Source: Cryptomeria japonica (Eukaryota; Streptophyta; Pinopsida; Cupressales; Cupressaceae). Taken from it: a stretch of DNA of 64,000 nt. The translations under genes and the position numbers were made by a program. Positions 1 through 12,600 of the stretch are shown here, piece by piece. The stretch is from the NCBI RefSeq assembly GCF_030272615.1, contig NC_081412.1:479537157-479601156 (forward strand). The letters are read 5' to 3'. Position 1 is the first letter of the stretch; each line of letters begins with the position of its first letter. The notes beneath the pieces are model-generated. The model did no database searches and had not been told where the DNA came from. It saw only the letters and a program-made list of their open reading frames with translations.

Positions 1-190
1 AATATAATTTAATATAATAATATATTATATAATACAATATTATATTATATTATATATAATATAATATAATATTATAATATATATAATATAATACAATACA
101 TATTATATAATATAATAATATATTATATAGTATATTATTATATTATATAATATATTTATATTATATATGTTATTTAAAAATAATTTAAGT
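1..190. repeat. AT-rich low-complexity tract
   Basis: This stretch is almost pure A and T, made of irregular TATTATA/AATATAAT words. It has no coding potential. It lies just outside the first TCGGATATC motif at about 197 and may be the flank or target of the neighbouring transposon-like unit. Confidence 0.8.
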
Positions 191-195
191 ATAAA

Positions 196-300
196 AATCG
201 GATATCTGATTTTCTGAGACTTTTATATTTCGACAGTGACAGCCTGTGAGTCATTTTTAACTCACGGGTCGCACGATTTCATCAAAATCCGATATCCGGT
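196..300. repeat. Left cluster of palindromic TCGGATATC motifs
   Basis: Two copies of a motif close to AAAATCGGATATCNGATTTT are seen at about 195-212 and 283-297. The same motif recurs at 9505-9555, 9621-9655 and 14485-14530. It could be a subterminal repeat of a DNA transposon and a transposase binding site. No clean long terminal inverted repeat could be aligned by eye, so the element boundary is uncertain. Confidence 0.5.
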
Positions 301-512
301 GTTTTGACAAAAAAATGCTAAAAAATAGATTTAGAGGTAAGAATTTTATCATTTTCATTCATTTTTTTGTATTTTTTGTTAATGTTTATTTGATTTTTCA
401 TTGAAAATATGATTTTGTTCATGAAAACTAGATTTTTTTAAATCAAATACCTAATTGTTTAAATTTGTTAACTAAATTTAATTGTTTACATTCAATTAGG
501 TTAAAAATTGGG

Positions 513-2408
513 GATAACAATGAAAACACTGACCAACCACAACTGCAACAACCAAACCCTCAATTCAGGATTTGATTGCACAAAATTTGAATGAATTGAG
601 GGGGATTGTAGAAGTATATCGTAGGATCCCTCGTCTAAACCCAATGTTTGATCCTCTCACATCGATCATAAAAAGTATGCAAACCATTACTGAGGAGCAC
701 AATGTCGCCCTTTTGTGGCGAGATTCTATGAGGGAAAAATATGTAGATGGCTTGTCGTATAAGGATATCAAGGATCTCGAGATATCCAAAGCTGAAATCG
801 CCTTAGTGTTTGTCAATCCCCGTACTGGTCAGCCCGTAGATCCCCCAAAAAAAAACTTTCTATTAAATGGTGCACAAATGATGGGATTGTGAAAAACTTT
901 TGGGATCGTTGGTGGATGGTTTTCGACAAACCTCCCAACAACAATCTTAATATCCCCTTCTATTTCATAAAAGAATTGTATGCTGAGTTTGTTTTAAACA
1001 AACATGTGAACTACTTTGACATCCAACCTTTCCAGGGTGTAGGTTTAGGTATGACCCAAAATAGACTTGGGGCAGTCAAAGTAGTCAAGGGTCCATATGT
1101 CCCCCCTCCTCCTGTTGATCCCCCACCTGCAGTGCAGCATCCTGATATCATTTGTGAGGCGGCTTCACGGACCATATTGGCTATTCACTCTTTGAGTAGC
1201 CTTTTGGTTTCTCAAGCTGCATCAGTAGCTCAGCCTACTCTTGATGGTAGTGGTGCATCTCGTGGTGTTGACACGTCATCCTCGGCTCCACACATGTATG
1301 TGTGCCCCATAGTTGTGTCATGTGTGGGCACGTATGCTTGGGTCTAGTTGGATAGCCCATTGATCCTCTTGTGGATAGTGCAGATTATGAGGTGCATGAG
1401 ATGCATGATGCACCAGATGTTATTACATAGACTTGAGGATACCCTGGGGAGTCCTCACATGCTAGAGGCGAGGAGGTGTCGTCATCATACATTGATGATG
1501 TAGTGGTAAGATTTATATTTTCACAATTCATGTTATATTTTAATTAAATATTTATAAATTAGATAATATTAAGTACTAATTTTTATTTACATGGTCTATT
1601 TAACAGTTGATGACCGAGGATGAGTTGAGACAGATTTAGGAGGGCACCTTGTTGGCCATTTCATTTGGCCTTGATAGCTTGACGGTACATATATTATTGC
1701 ACCTAGTCGTTTGTATTTTATTGTACATACATGCTCATCATTTATATTGGTATTAATTAGATTATGTAACTTGCATGTATATCTTATTTTACTCTTGTAG
1801 GGCACAAGCAGCACGAGTGTGGGGCAGTGTGATTTAGGATTTGGTAGTGGAGTTGGAGACAAGGGAAAGGTAATTGAATGCAAATATGATTGAATGAATA
1901 GTTTAAATAACTTATAGTGATTATACATGTCTAGACATAGATTGATAGTTTCATATACTTGTTGTATATATATACAGAGAATTCTTGGCTTCACATCCTT
2001 GATGACTACGCCTAGTATACCTAAAGAAGAAGAAGAGATGCCTCGAGTAGATGTGTGTTTATTTTATTTTTTGATTAGTAGATATAATTTGTTATTATTA
2101 GTGACAATTATATGCTAACTTGTATCAATGTCATGTTTCTGAACATATGTAGGTTGTGTATGAAAATATTCAAAACATACCTCCTCTACCAAAGACATAC
2201 ATCAAGAGTCCTGCAAAGCTGAAGAGAAAACGTGGAGATGAGGTAAACATGAATAGTTCAATTATAGTTCATTTTTATGTTAACTTTTCGAATGTGAATT
2301 ATATAATGTAACTAATATTAATCGTGGTTTGTTTCTCTTGTGCAGGATCCTTCAGAGCCGAGCAGTGCGGCGAAGAGGATCGATTTTGATGATCCATTAG
2401 CAGCTTAG
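513..2408 (+). pseudogene. Unknown six-exon gene of the left transposon module, decayed
   Basis: No family is recognised. Six exons can be read: about 513-1505, 1607-1684, 1801-1869, 1978-2052, 2153-2242 and 2346-2408. The introns are about 100 bp, have GT...AG ends, and are all phase 0 (exons 2-6 are 78, 69, 75, 90 and 63 nt). The first exon holds a Trp-rich segment (NFWDRWWMVFDKPP, near 895-935) and a proline-rich linker (about 1100-1130). Exon 5 encodes a basic KLKRKR patch that could be a nuclear localisation signal, and the last exon ends in a normal stop. The first exon is broken: the frame shifts near 570, near the nine-A run at 847-855 and near 1347, and there are stops around 1430. 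Exon 2 has an in-frame TAG. It converges on the transposase-like gene at 6415-9476, so it may be an accessory protein of the same element. Exon structure is seen; function is not known. Confidence 0.5.
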
Positions 2409-2681
2409 GATGTTATAGATAGTTTTGGGATGCTTACATGTCTAGTTGGCATGTATATTTTGTATATGGACATACATTCACATAAATAGACATACATTTT
2501 GTTTCAGTTGGCGTTTATACCATATTTGTGTATGGACATACATTTGTAATCATTTGATATTTTTATATATACAGAAATTGATATTCGAACATATAAATTG
2601 TTGCTCATCTGTGTGTGGTGATATCGTGGAAATCTTTAATCTTCATTCCAATAATAAACAATGGTTAATAATGGCTATTTA

Positions 2682-2890
2682 ATGAACAATACAATTCATT
2701 TAATTTCATTGTAAGGGTTGTTTTTATAATCAACAATATAATTCATTTAATGAACAATACAATACAATTCATTTAATGAACAATACAATTTATGAACAAT
2801 ACAATTCATTTAATCAACAGTACAATACAATTCATTTAATGAACAATACAATACAATTCATTTAATGAACAATACTTGATACAATTCATT
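2682..2890. repeat. Short AT-rich tandem repeat
   Basis: About eight imperfect repeats of roughly 26 bp are built on AATGAACAATACAATTCATTT. The core TTCATTTAATGAA is nearly palindromic. It runs straight into the 359-bp satellite array and follows the end of the left gene by about 270 bp. No coding potential. Confidence 0.75.
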
Positions 2891-5320
2891 ATTACCCTAT
2901 GCATAGTCCTATTTTGCCCCCCACCTCGGTCGAACGCTCGGGGTTTTATTAGGGTAGCAATTTTTTGGTTGGTGAAAAATCGCCAGTCTGACTCAATCGA
3001 ATGTTGTCGCATGACCGATTTCTCGTTCTACTCGTCGTGATGACGAATCGTCAGCTCTAACATGTCCAGTTAGGCATTATTACCCTATTCGTGCTCCTAT
3101 TTTTCCCACCCACTCAATCAAACGCTTGGGGTCATACCCTACCGGCGTCGTCCCTTGAGTGCCCTAAGTGCTCAAAATTGTCAAACTTTGACAGGCCCTA
3201 ACTCAGAATCCGTGGCACCTGTGAACTATCCGTTTGAACCTATGAGGCCACGAGAGGGGTCCCTAAAAAATCTTATCTCGGTTTTTCAAGTTGCCCTACG
3301 GTTTTATTAGGGCAGCAATTTTTCTGTTGGCAAAAAAATCGTTAGTCTCACTCAATGGAATGTTGTCGTGTGGCTGATTTCTCATTCTGCTCATCACGAT
3401 GACGAACCGTCGGCTCCGACATGTCAAGTTAGGCATTATTACCCTACGCATGCTCCTATTTTTCCCACCCACTCGATCGAACGCTCAGGGTCATACTCTA
3501 CCGACGTCATCCCTTGAGCGCCCTAAGTGCTCAAAATTGTCAAACTTTGACGAGCCCTAACTCGGAATCTGTGGCACCTGCGAATGATCCGTTTGAACCT
3601 ATGGGGCAACGAGAGGAGTCCCTACAAAAGCCTATCTCATTTTTTCAAGTTGCTTTACGGTTTTATTAGGGCAGCAATTTTTCTGTTGGTGAAAAAATCA
3701 TCAGTCTCACTCAATGGAATGTTGTCGCGTGGTCGATTTCTCATTCTGCTCGTTGCGATGACAAACCGTCGGCTCTGACATGTCTAGTTGGGCATTATTA
3801 CCCTACGCATGCTCCTATTTTTCCCACCCACTCGATTGAATGCTCGGGGTCATACCCTACCGGCGTCGTCCCTTGAGTGCTTTAAGTGCTCAAAACTGTC
3901 AAACTTTGACGGGCCCTAACTCGGAAACTGTGGCACCTGCGAATGATCTGTTTGAACCTACGGGGCCACGAGAGGGGTCCTTACAAAACCTATCTCAATT
4001 TTTCAAGTTGCCCTATGGTTTTATTAGGGCAGTAATTTTTCTGTTGGCGAAAAAATCATCAGTCTCACTCAATGGAATGTTGTCACGTGGCCGATTTCTT
4101 GTTATGCTCGTTGTGATGATGAATCGTCAACTCCGACATGTCCAGTTAGGCATTATTACCCTACGCATGCTCCTATTTTGCCCACCCACTCAATCAAACG
4201 CTCGGGGTCATACCCTATCGGTGTCGTCCCTTGAGTGCCCTAAGTGCTCAAAATTGTCAAAATTTGACGGGCCCTAACTCAGAATCTGTGGCACCTGCAA
4301 ACAATTTGTTTGAACCTACAGGACCATGAGAGGGGTTCCTACAAAAGCCTATCTTGGTTTTTCAAGTTTCCCTACAGTTTTACTAGGGCAGCAATTTTTG
4401 TGTTGGCAAAAAAATCATCAGTCTCACTCAATGGAATGTTGTCGCATGGCCGATTTCTCGTTCTACTCGTCGCGATGACGAACCGTCAGCTCCAACATGT
4501 CCATTTAGGCATTATTACCCTACGCATGCTCCTATTTTTCCCACCCACTCGATCGAACACTCGAGGTCATACCCTACCGGCGTCATCCCTTGAGTGCCCT
4601 AAGTGCTCAAAATTGTCAAACTTTGATGGGCCCTAACTCGGAATCCATGGCACCTGCAAACAATTTGTTTGAGCCTATAGGGCCATGAGAGGGGTCCCTA
4701 CAAAAGCCTATCTCGGTTTTTCAAGTTGCCCTACGATTTTATTAGGCAACAATTTTTCTGTTGGCAAAAAAATCATCAGTCTCACTCAATGGAATGTTGT
4801 CGCGTGGCCGATTTCTCGTTATGCTCATCACGATGATGAATCATCAGCTCTGACATTTCCAGTTACGCATTATTACCCTATGCATGCTCCTATTTTGCCC
4901 ACCCACTCGATCGAACACGAGGTCATACCACCAGCGTCGTCCCTTGAGTGCCCTAAGTGCTCAAAATTGTCAAACTTTGATGGGCCCTAACTCAGAATCC
5001 ATGGCACCTGTGAATGATCTGTTTGAACCTACGGGGCCATGAGAGGGGTCCCTACAAAAGCCTATCTTGGTTTTTCAAGTTTCCCTACGGTTTTATTAGG
5101 GCAGCAATTTTTCTGTTGGCAAAAAAATCGTCAGTCTCACTCAATGGAATGTTGTCGCGTGGCCAATTTCTCGTTCTTGATGAACTGTTGGCTCCGACAT
5201 GTCCAGTTAGGCATTATTACCCTACGCATGCTCCTATTTTTCCCCCCCACTTGATTGAACGCTCGGGGTCATACCCTACCGGCATCGTCCCTTGAGTGCC
5301 CTAAGTGCTAAAATTATATA
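2886..5320. repeat. 359-bp satellite array, about 6.5 units
   Basis: The landmark CATTATTACCC recurs at 3074, 3434, 3793, 4151, 4510, 4868 and 5212, giving spacings of 360, 359, 358, 359, 358 and 344. Each unit also contains GCTCCTATTTTTCCCACCCA, a CTCAATGGAATGTTGTCGC-like word and TGAGTGCCCTAAGTGCTCAA. The first unit (2887-3073) lacks about 170 bp internally. The array is richer in G, C and CpG than its surroundings. The open reading frames in it repeat with the unit, carry indels between units and are not credible genes. It lies between two convergent genes. Confidence 0.92.
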
Positions 5321-6414
5321 TAAATAAGCATTACACTGTAGACACATAATGATCATGAATATTTCCATGTATTGTATACACATAATTACCATTACACTTG
5401 CATGTGACATTCATGAAGGGATATGCAAACATGATTTTTTTTAATTATCAATACAACTACACCAATGTACTCATGTATAGATACATGGACATTATCATCA
5501 ATATAACTAGACCAATTTGCCCATCGGCAATGTATATCATCATAACAATGTTACATCAATTCACATCCATATACAAATACAACATCCCACTTCATCTGCA
5601 TCAGACATCCTCATGTCCTAAGAGAAAAGCTTATGTATAGCAATGCCTGCATATAAATGAAGACCAAAATAAGTAACCTTTTTATGCGGAATGAATGTGC
5701 TACAAGAAACAAATTATAACACTTAATACAAATTATTTTGGCAAATTATAAATAGATCATTTCAAACATTTTTAAGATGCACAAGATTGTATAATTACAA
5801 AACTTACCAGTTTCTCTGCAAAGTATACAAGCATAAATTTGAAGAAAGACGCATGTTGATTAAAGCCCTTCTCACTGCATTTCTCTGCATGGTTGAAGAC
5901 GATGGTAGATATGGTCATTTCTAAATAGCAATACATTCACTTGACTTAATGTTTATGCACAAAATTTTATCTCATTAATGCACAAAAGAATATGTACCAT
6001 CACCAATAGAGGGTCTTGTCAACGATGAATGATCTAGCATGAACCTGTATATCATCAAAAATCATAATGTGATGTACTATTGTATATCATCAAAAAAGAC
6101 CTGCATGAGCATAAAGGTTTTGCGATAATTATATCATCAAAAATTGTCAGATAGTGTTCTCTAGTAACAAAAATTGTAAAGCTCATCAAATGCATGATAA
6201 TAAGTCGTGTTGCAAAAATATGTTCCTTCTGATTATATCGTGTACCTGCTATGTGCATGCAAAAACCGTGTTGCCAAAAAAAAATGTTCATCAAAAGACC
6301 TGCATTTTCAACAAATCCTTAATATACACGTAACAAACTTGATCATTAAGGTTTAATGATCATTGTTTGAAATGAAATGCATGATAAAAAAAATAAGGCA
6401 CCATTAAAGACCTA
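5321..6414. other. Non-coding spacer between satellite and transposase-like gene
   Basis: AT-rich sequence without a credible reading frame. It would be the 3' flank of the minus-strand gene ending at 6415. No RNA gene or known repeat was recognised. Confidence 0.6.
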
Positions 6415-9400
6415 CTACTCAAGTGTGTCTGAAGGGTCATCTCTTTGTTTAAGAGTATCCAGTATTGCTTCATGATCAGCAGTACTCACTGTCCATAGCT
6501 CTTTGGTCTTCGGTTTTGCTTGATGCTTCAACAACTTGACATTTGTAGCTATAATAAGGTGTGAATACATTATAAGGGTTTTGTGTCTCTCATAGTCTTC
6601 GAATGTAGGTATGCCATTCTTTCTAATCATGTATGTTCGCAACCAAGTTCCCACAACAACAACTGAACCTGTAGGATATGTGAACCCATCATCATCTGTC
6701 ACTGGTTGTGTTAGCTTTTTTTTTCCCTGTACACATCGTGTCAACCAATATTTTGATCTCTCTTCATTCCCTTGCGGTGCAACAACTCCAAAAACATGTC
6801 CTGGCTTTACAAGATCTGGTAGACGACCATACTCAAGTGAACTTTCCATGTCATCGTTTGACAAGGATATTGTTTGAGATAAAGGAGTTAGATAGTGGGG
6901 AACCCACATATCAACCCACTCACTTGACTTGCACTGATCCCAATCACACCAAACACAACTCTAACAAAAACAAGCCAACTCTCATGTCCAAATGGTCCAT
7001 GTACTTGCATCTGAGTTGAGAAATGAATGCATCTTTGAAGAATCTTTAATTGTTTGACAATCCAATCCATCTCCCACTGTTCCCTCCTCAACCAACCAAA
7101 AGAATTTGCTCACTGCTGAATCAAGAGTACCTCCATCTGACAATGTTGAACTACACCAATCAACAATAGAATATGCATCAGAGAAATTTGCACCTAAAAT
7201 CCTCAATTGCTCCTTAACTAGAGCTCTCTTCAAACATGCACTTGCTCCATCATGCTCTCCCTTCCCATGCCCTGCCTCAAAAAAACACTAAATATGAGGT
7301 ATACGCCTCTCCACATGCATTCTACTCAACCGATAAAACATAAGGGCATTCTTGAATTGACCCGTACAGTTATCTGACCATATTATATGTTGGTCAATTG
7401 CAATATCTTTCTCATGCAAGAACTCAAAAAAATTCTCAAAAGAATGTTGCACATACTCGGAGGAGTGTGATCTATCATCACTCATATAAAAATGATACTC
7501 CCTGATTATCTTCCTATCCTCTTCTGTACTATCAGGAGAATGTCTATATGTAATGTGAACAAAAATAGCAATCTGGATTGAATTGTAGTACTAAGACTAT
7601 ACCTCATTCTGTGGTTGCAATGTATAGTTCTCTGTAAAATCAACCACCGATACAATAGTGCCAATCGAGAAAGAGTTCTTACACATCCTGAACTGTTGAT
7701 CCAACCGCTAAGACCTATGGGTGTGCCTTGCATAGTTGTAGAAAATATTTTCATTAAAATCCAAAATAAAATCAGCAATACTCACTTCTCTTGAGACTAA
7801 TTCGCATCTAGAACCTTCACCTCCACTCTTCAAAGTATATTTCACTGTCTCGTATCTTTTTTCTCAACATAATTATTTCCAAACTCGTGTTCGCTGCCCT
7901 CATGAAAACATGAAACAAACTTTGACAACCCACCACATTTTGAGCACTTCTCATTCAAACAATCATTTCTATAGAAATAGCAGCCATCATCTCTAGGGCA
8001 TAAAAATAGATCTTGAAAGTCTCTTGATGATCTCGAAAATAGCATTGCACCACACTCGTGCAACATCTCATTAGTATGCATCGTAGAATGAATATGACAT
8101 AAAAGTTCATGGTACATTGAAAACTCTACATGGTACTTGCAACAACAGGTATTGTGAATCTTAAGAGGAACACAATAAAATGGTTTCAAAGATTCAAAGG
8201 CCCTTTGTGATATTTGCAAAGTTGGATGTAATTCACAAAATTTTTTGTACAACATTGTTTGGCTTGATTCCAAGAAATGTTTGGGATGCGGTGTGTGGTC
8301 TCGGTTGTCGATTCTTAATTTCAAAACATCCTTTACATTGGGTGGCACTCTAGAATTAGAGTGCCAAAATTGTTGAATCTCTTCCTTCACATTGTCAGTC
8401 AACTTTCTATCAACACGTGGAAGCCTCCCACCAAATGCCGATGTATCTTGTTGAAGTGGATCATCAAGTCTTTGTCTTTGTGCAAGTACTCTATCCAAAG
8501 TTTTACGGTTTATGTTAAAATAAACACAAGTTTGTCTCATTTGATGAGCCTTCCTCAATTGATGGCTTACTAAGGAGGTTGTAATCACTCAAGCGGCTCT
8601 CTTATCTTTTTCTTTGGTATTCTTTCCAATAGAATTGAGAGTGTCAAATAGATTTTTGGCAATAATAGAATTTCTCTCCATCTTCTTGTTCATATGAATC
8701 TTCAATTTGTTTAGCAATGGTCTCATCTTTATCATCTTTAGCAATTGAAAAAAGAGTTGGCATTGCTCGGTCAATGTCTTATTGCTAAAATTTTGGTTGA
8801 AAAGTTGTCTAGCCCACAACCGAACGGTTCTTGTTGACCTCTTGCCTTCAAGATTCACAATAATGTTCTCATCGATTTCAAATAAGCATTTTGGGGTTCT
8901 TGAAGGTCTTGGATTTGGAATTTGTCTTTCATCCATGAGAGGGTCTTCATTTCTAAAGTAATTAGGTGTTACATATGGTTCACTTGGTTGAGCAATTCCA
9001 CCTTCTATGTTAAAGTTTTCCACATTTTCACCTCCTATGTCAAAATTTTCCACATGTTGAGCATTTTCATTATCACTTTCAACATTTTCAATATTTTCAA
9101 TATTTTCACTTTCAAAATCTACATTTTCATTTTCAATAACTTGTGGCACATTTTCAAATTCAATTTCCTCTTCAGTTGAAGTAACATTAGCAATATTTAA
9201 CATACCTTGTCTTCTCCTCCTATGACATTCTCTATCTCTTTCTCTATACACTTCAATTTGGTCATTTGAAAGTTTTCTTTTGCATTTAGACTTTCGACGA
9301 CTACTACTCCCCATTTCCCTCCACACATATGCTCCTTCGTGATTGACAATGTAATTTTTCACTTTAAGAATCTCCCAAAAGCACAAATTTGTCTCTAGCT

Positions 9401-9476
9401 GTCTAAAAACTCGTGATCCTCGACAAAAAATAGAATATGCAGACTGTGGGCCGTTGGAATCTACAAAATGGCCCAC
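6415..9476 (-). pseudogene. Decayed DDE-like transposase of the right module
   Basis: One long minus-strand reading frame covers about 1000 residues. The first Met is at 9476; a more likely start is 9314, which opens with a Ser/Arg/Lys-rich segment (MGSSSRRKSKCKRK). An Asn/Glu-rich acidic stretch follows (about 9190-9000), then a Cys-rich segment (CCCKYHVEF near 8150; CLNEKCSKCGG near 7960-7930). The core shows VVDFTENY (about 7650-7625), WSDNCTGQFKN (about 7375-7345) and GHGKGEHDGA (about 7270-7240). This ordered set resembles a widespread, poorly characterised group of transposase-like eukaryotic proteins; the two aspartates and the last motif are candidate metal ligands. The C-terminal part has LVKPGHVFGVV and a GTWLRTY word. 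It is broken by a TGA at 8589-8591, a one-base frameshift in an A run near 7857, and several TAG/TGA codons (near 7695, 7590, 7288, 6982 and 6964). Family placement is from memory of the motif pattern. Confidence 0.6.
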
Positions 9477-9499
9477 AAACCCTTTTTTTCTTTTTTTTG

Positions 9500-9660
9500 G
9501 TACTAAAATCAGATATCCGATAAAATCAGATTTATCGGATATCCGATTTTAGTACAAAAATTTGTGGTCCCCAAAAAATTTCCCGTTGCCACCATTTATT
9601 TAGTAAACTGCCACATGGCAGAAATCCGATATCCAATTAAGTCGGATATCGTATTTTATT
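9500..9660. repeat. Right cluster of palindromic TCGGATATC motifs
   Basis: At least four motif copies are seen: ATCAGATATCCGAT (9507-9520), TTATCGGATATCCGATTTTA (9531-9550), AATCCGATATCCAATT (9622-9637) and GTCGGATATCGTATTTT (9641-9657). They lie immediately 5' of the minus-strand transposase-like gene, as the left cluster lies 5' of the plus-strand gene. This fits subterminal transposase binding sites or promoters of the element; that role is inferred. Confidence 0.55.
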
Positions 9661-9670
9661 AGTCATATTT

Positions 9671-9698
9671 TAGAGAGAGAGAGAGAGGGAGAGAGGGA
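9671..9698. repeat. GA-rich microsatellite
   Basis: An AG run with a few GGG interruptions sits exactly between the motif cluster and the minisatellite. Confidence 0.8.
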
Positions 9699-12600
9699 CA
9701 CAATATGACCCCTAACAACACCATAGGACCCCTTAAGACACCAAATCATGTCGTTAGGGGTCATATGGTGTCCTAAGGGGTCGTAGGACACAATATGACC
9801 CAAAGCGACCCAATATGATGTCATTAGGGGTCATATGGTGTCCTAAGAGGTCATAAGGGTTCATGGGACACCAGATGACCCAATAGGACACCATATGACC
9901 CCTGACGACATGATTTGGTGTCTTAAGGGGTCCTATGGTGTCGTTAGGGATCATATGGTGTCCATAGGGGTCATATGGTGTCTTGGGACACCATAGGACC
10001 CCTTAAGACACCAAATTGTGTAATTAGGGGTCATATAGCATCCTAAGGGGTAGTAAGACACAATATGACCCCTAACGACATGATTTGGTGTCTTAAGGGG
10101 TCCTATGGTGTCGTTAGGGGTCATATGGTGTCCATAGGGGCCATATGGTGTCTTGGGACACCATAAGACCCCTTAAGACACCAAATTGTGTCGTTAGGGG
10201 TCATATGGTGTCCTAAGGGGTCATAAGACACAATATGACTCCTAACGACATGATTTGGTGTCTTAAGGGGTCCTATGGTGTCGTTAGGTGTCATATGGTG
10301 TGCATAAGGGTCATATGGTGTCTTGGGACACCATAGAACCCCTTAAGACACTAAATTGTGTTGTTAGGGGTCATATGGTGTCCTAAGGGGTCGTAGGACA
10401 CAATATGACCCCTTAGGACACAATATGACCCAAAGCGACCCAATATGGTGTCATTAGGGGTCATATGGTGTCCCAATACATCATATGACCCCTATGGACA
10501 CCATATGACCCCTAACGACACTATAGCACCCCTTAAGACACCAAATCATGTCGTTAGGGGTCATATGGTGTCCCATGAACCCTTATGAACTCTTAGGACA
10601 CCATATGACACCTAATGACACCATATCGGATCGCTTTGGGTCCTAAGGGGTCATATTGTGTCCTACGACCCCTTAGGACACCATATGACCCCTAACGACA
10701 TGATTTGGTGTCTTAAGGGGTCCTATGATGTCGTTAGGGGTCATATGGTGTCCATAGGGGTTCATGAGACACCATATAACCCCTTAGGACACTATATGAC
10801 CCTTAATGACACAATTTGGTTTCTTAAGGGGTCCTATGGTGTCCCAAGACACCATATGACCCCTAACAACACCATAGGACCCCTCAAGACACCAAATCAT
10901 GTCATTAGGGGTCATATTGTGTCTTACTACCCCCTTAGGACACCATATGACCCCTAACAACACAATTTGGTGTCTTAAGGGGTCCTATGGTGTCCCAAGA
11001 CACCATATGACCCCTATGGACACCATATGACCCCTAACAACACAATTTGGTGTCTTAAGGGGTCCTATGGTGTCGTTAGGGGTCATATGGTGTCCATAGG
11101 GGTCATATGGTGTCTTGGGACACCATAGGACCCCTTAAGACACCAAATTGTGTCGTTAGGGGTCATATGGTGTCCTAAGGGGTCATATTGTGTCCCATGA
11201 ACCCTTATGAACTCTTAGGACACCATATGACCCCTAATGACACCATATTGGGTCACTTTAGGTCATATTGTGTCCTAAGGGGTCATATTGTGTCCTACAA
11301 CCCCTTAGGACACCATATGACCCCTAACGACACAATTTGGTGTCTCAAGGGGTCCTATGGTGTCCCAAGACACCATACGACCCCTATGAACACCATATGA
11401 CCCCTAACAACACCATAGGACCCCTTAAGACACCAAAGCATGTTGTTAGGGGTCATATGGTGTCCTAAGGGGTCGTAGGCCACAATATGACCTCGTAGGA
11501 CACAATATGACCCAAAGCGACCCAATATGGTGTCATTAGGGGTCATATGGTGTCCTAAGAGGTCATAAGGGTTCATGGGACACCATATGACCCCTAATGA
11601 CACCATATTGGGTCGCTTTGTGTCATATTGTGTCCTAAGGTGTCATATTGTGGCCTACGACCCCTTAGGACACCATATGACCTCTAATGACATGATTTGG
11701 TGTCTTAAGGGGGTCATATGGTGTCATTAGGGGTCATATGGTGTCCATAGGGGTCATATGGTGTCTTGGGACACCATAGGACCCCTTAAGACACCAAATT
11801 GTGTCGTTAGGGGTCATATGGTGTCCTAAGGAGTCATATGGTATCCCATGAACCCTTATGACCTCTTAGGACACCATATGACCCCTAATGACACCATATG
11901 ACCCCTAATGACACCATATTGGGTCGCTTTAGGTCATATTGTCACCATATGACCCCTATGGACACCATATTACCCCTAACGACACCATAGGACCCCTTAA
12001 GACACCAAATCATGTCTTTAGGGGTCATATGGTGTCCTAAGGGGTCGTAGGCCACAATATGACCCAAAGCGGCCCAATATGGTGTCATTAGGGGTCATAT
12101 GGTGTCCTAAGAGGTCACAAGGGTTCATGGGACACCATATGACCCCTAACGACATGATTTGGTGTCTTAAGGGGTCCTATGGTGTCATTAGGGGTCATAT
12201 CATGTCCATAGGGGTCATATGGTGTCTTGGGACACCATAGGACCCCTTAAGACACCAAATTATGTCATTAGGGGTCATATGGTGTCCTAAGGGGTCATAA
12301 GACACAATATGACTCCTAACAACATGATTTGGTGTCTTAAGGGGTCCTATGGTGTTGTTAGGGGTCATATGGTGTCCATAGGGGTCATATGGTGTCTTGG
12401 GACACCATAGAACCCCTTAAGAAACCAAATTGTGTCGTTAGGGGTCATATGGTGTCCTAAGGGGTCGTAGGACACAATATGACCCCTTAGGACACAATAT
12501 GACCCAAAGCGACCCAATATGGTGTCATTAGGGGTCATATGGTGTCCCAAGACATCATATGACCCCTATGGACACCAGATGACCCCTAACGACACCATAG

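Noticed and set aside
3584-5295. Several overlapping 60-145 residue frames with repeated LSWFFK/SSVSLNGML text
   Set aside because: They recur with the 359-bp unit and change frame between units; satellite artefacts.
1-9660. MuDR/Mutator identity for the two-gene unit
   Set aside because: Convergent layout fits, but no MULE transposase motif or long terminal inverted repeats were seen.
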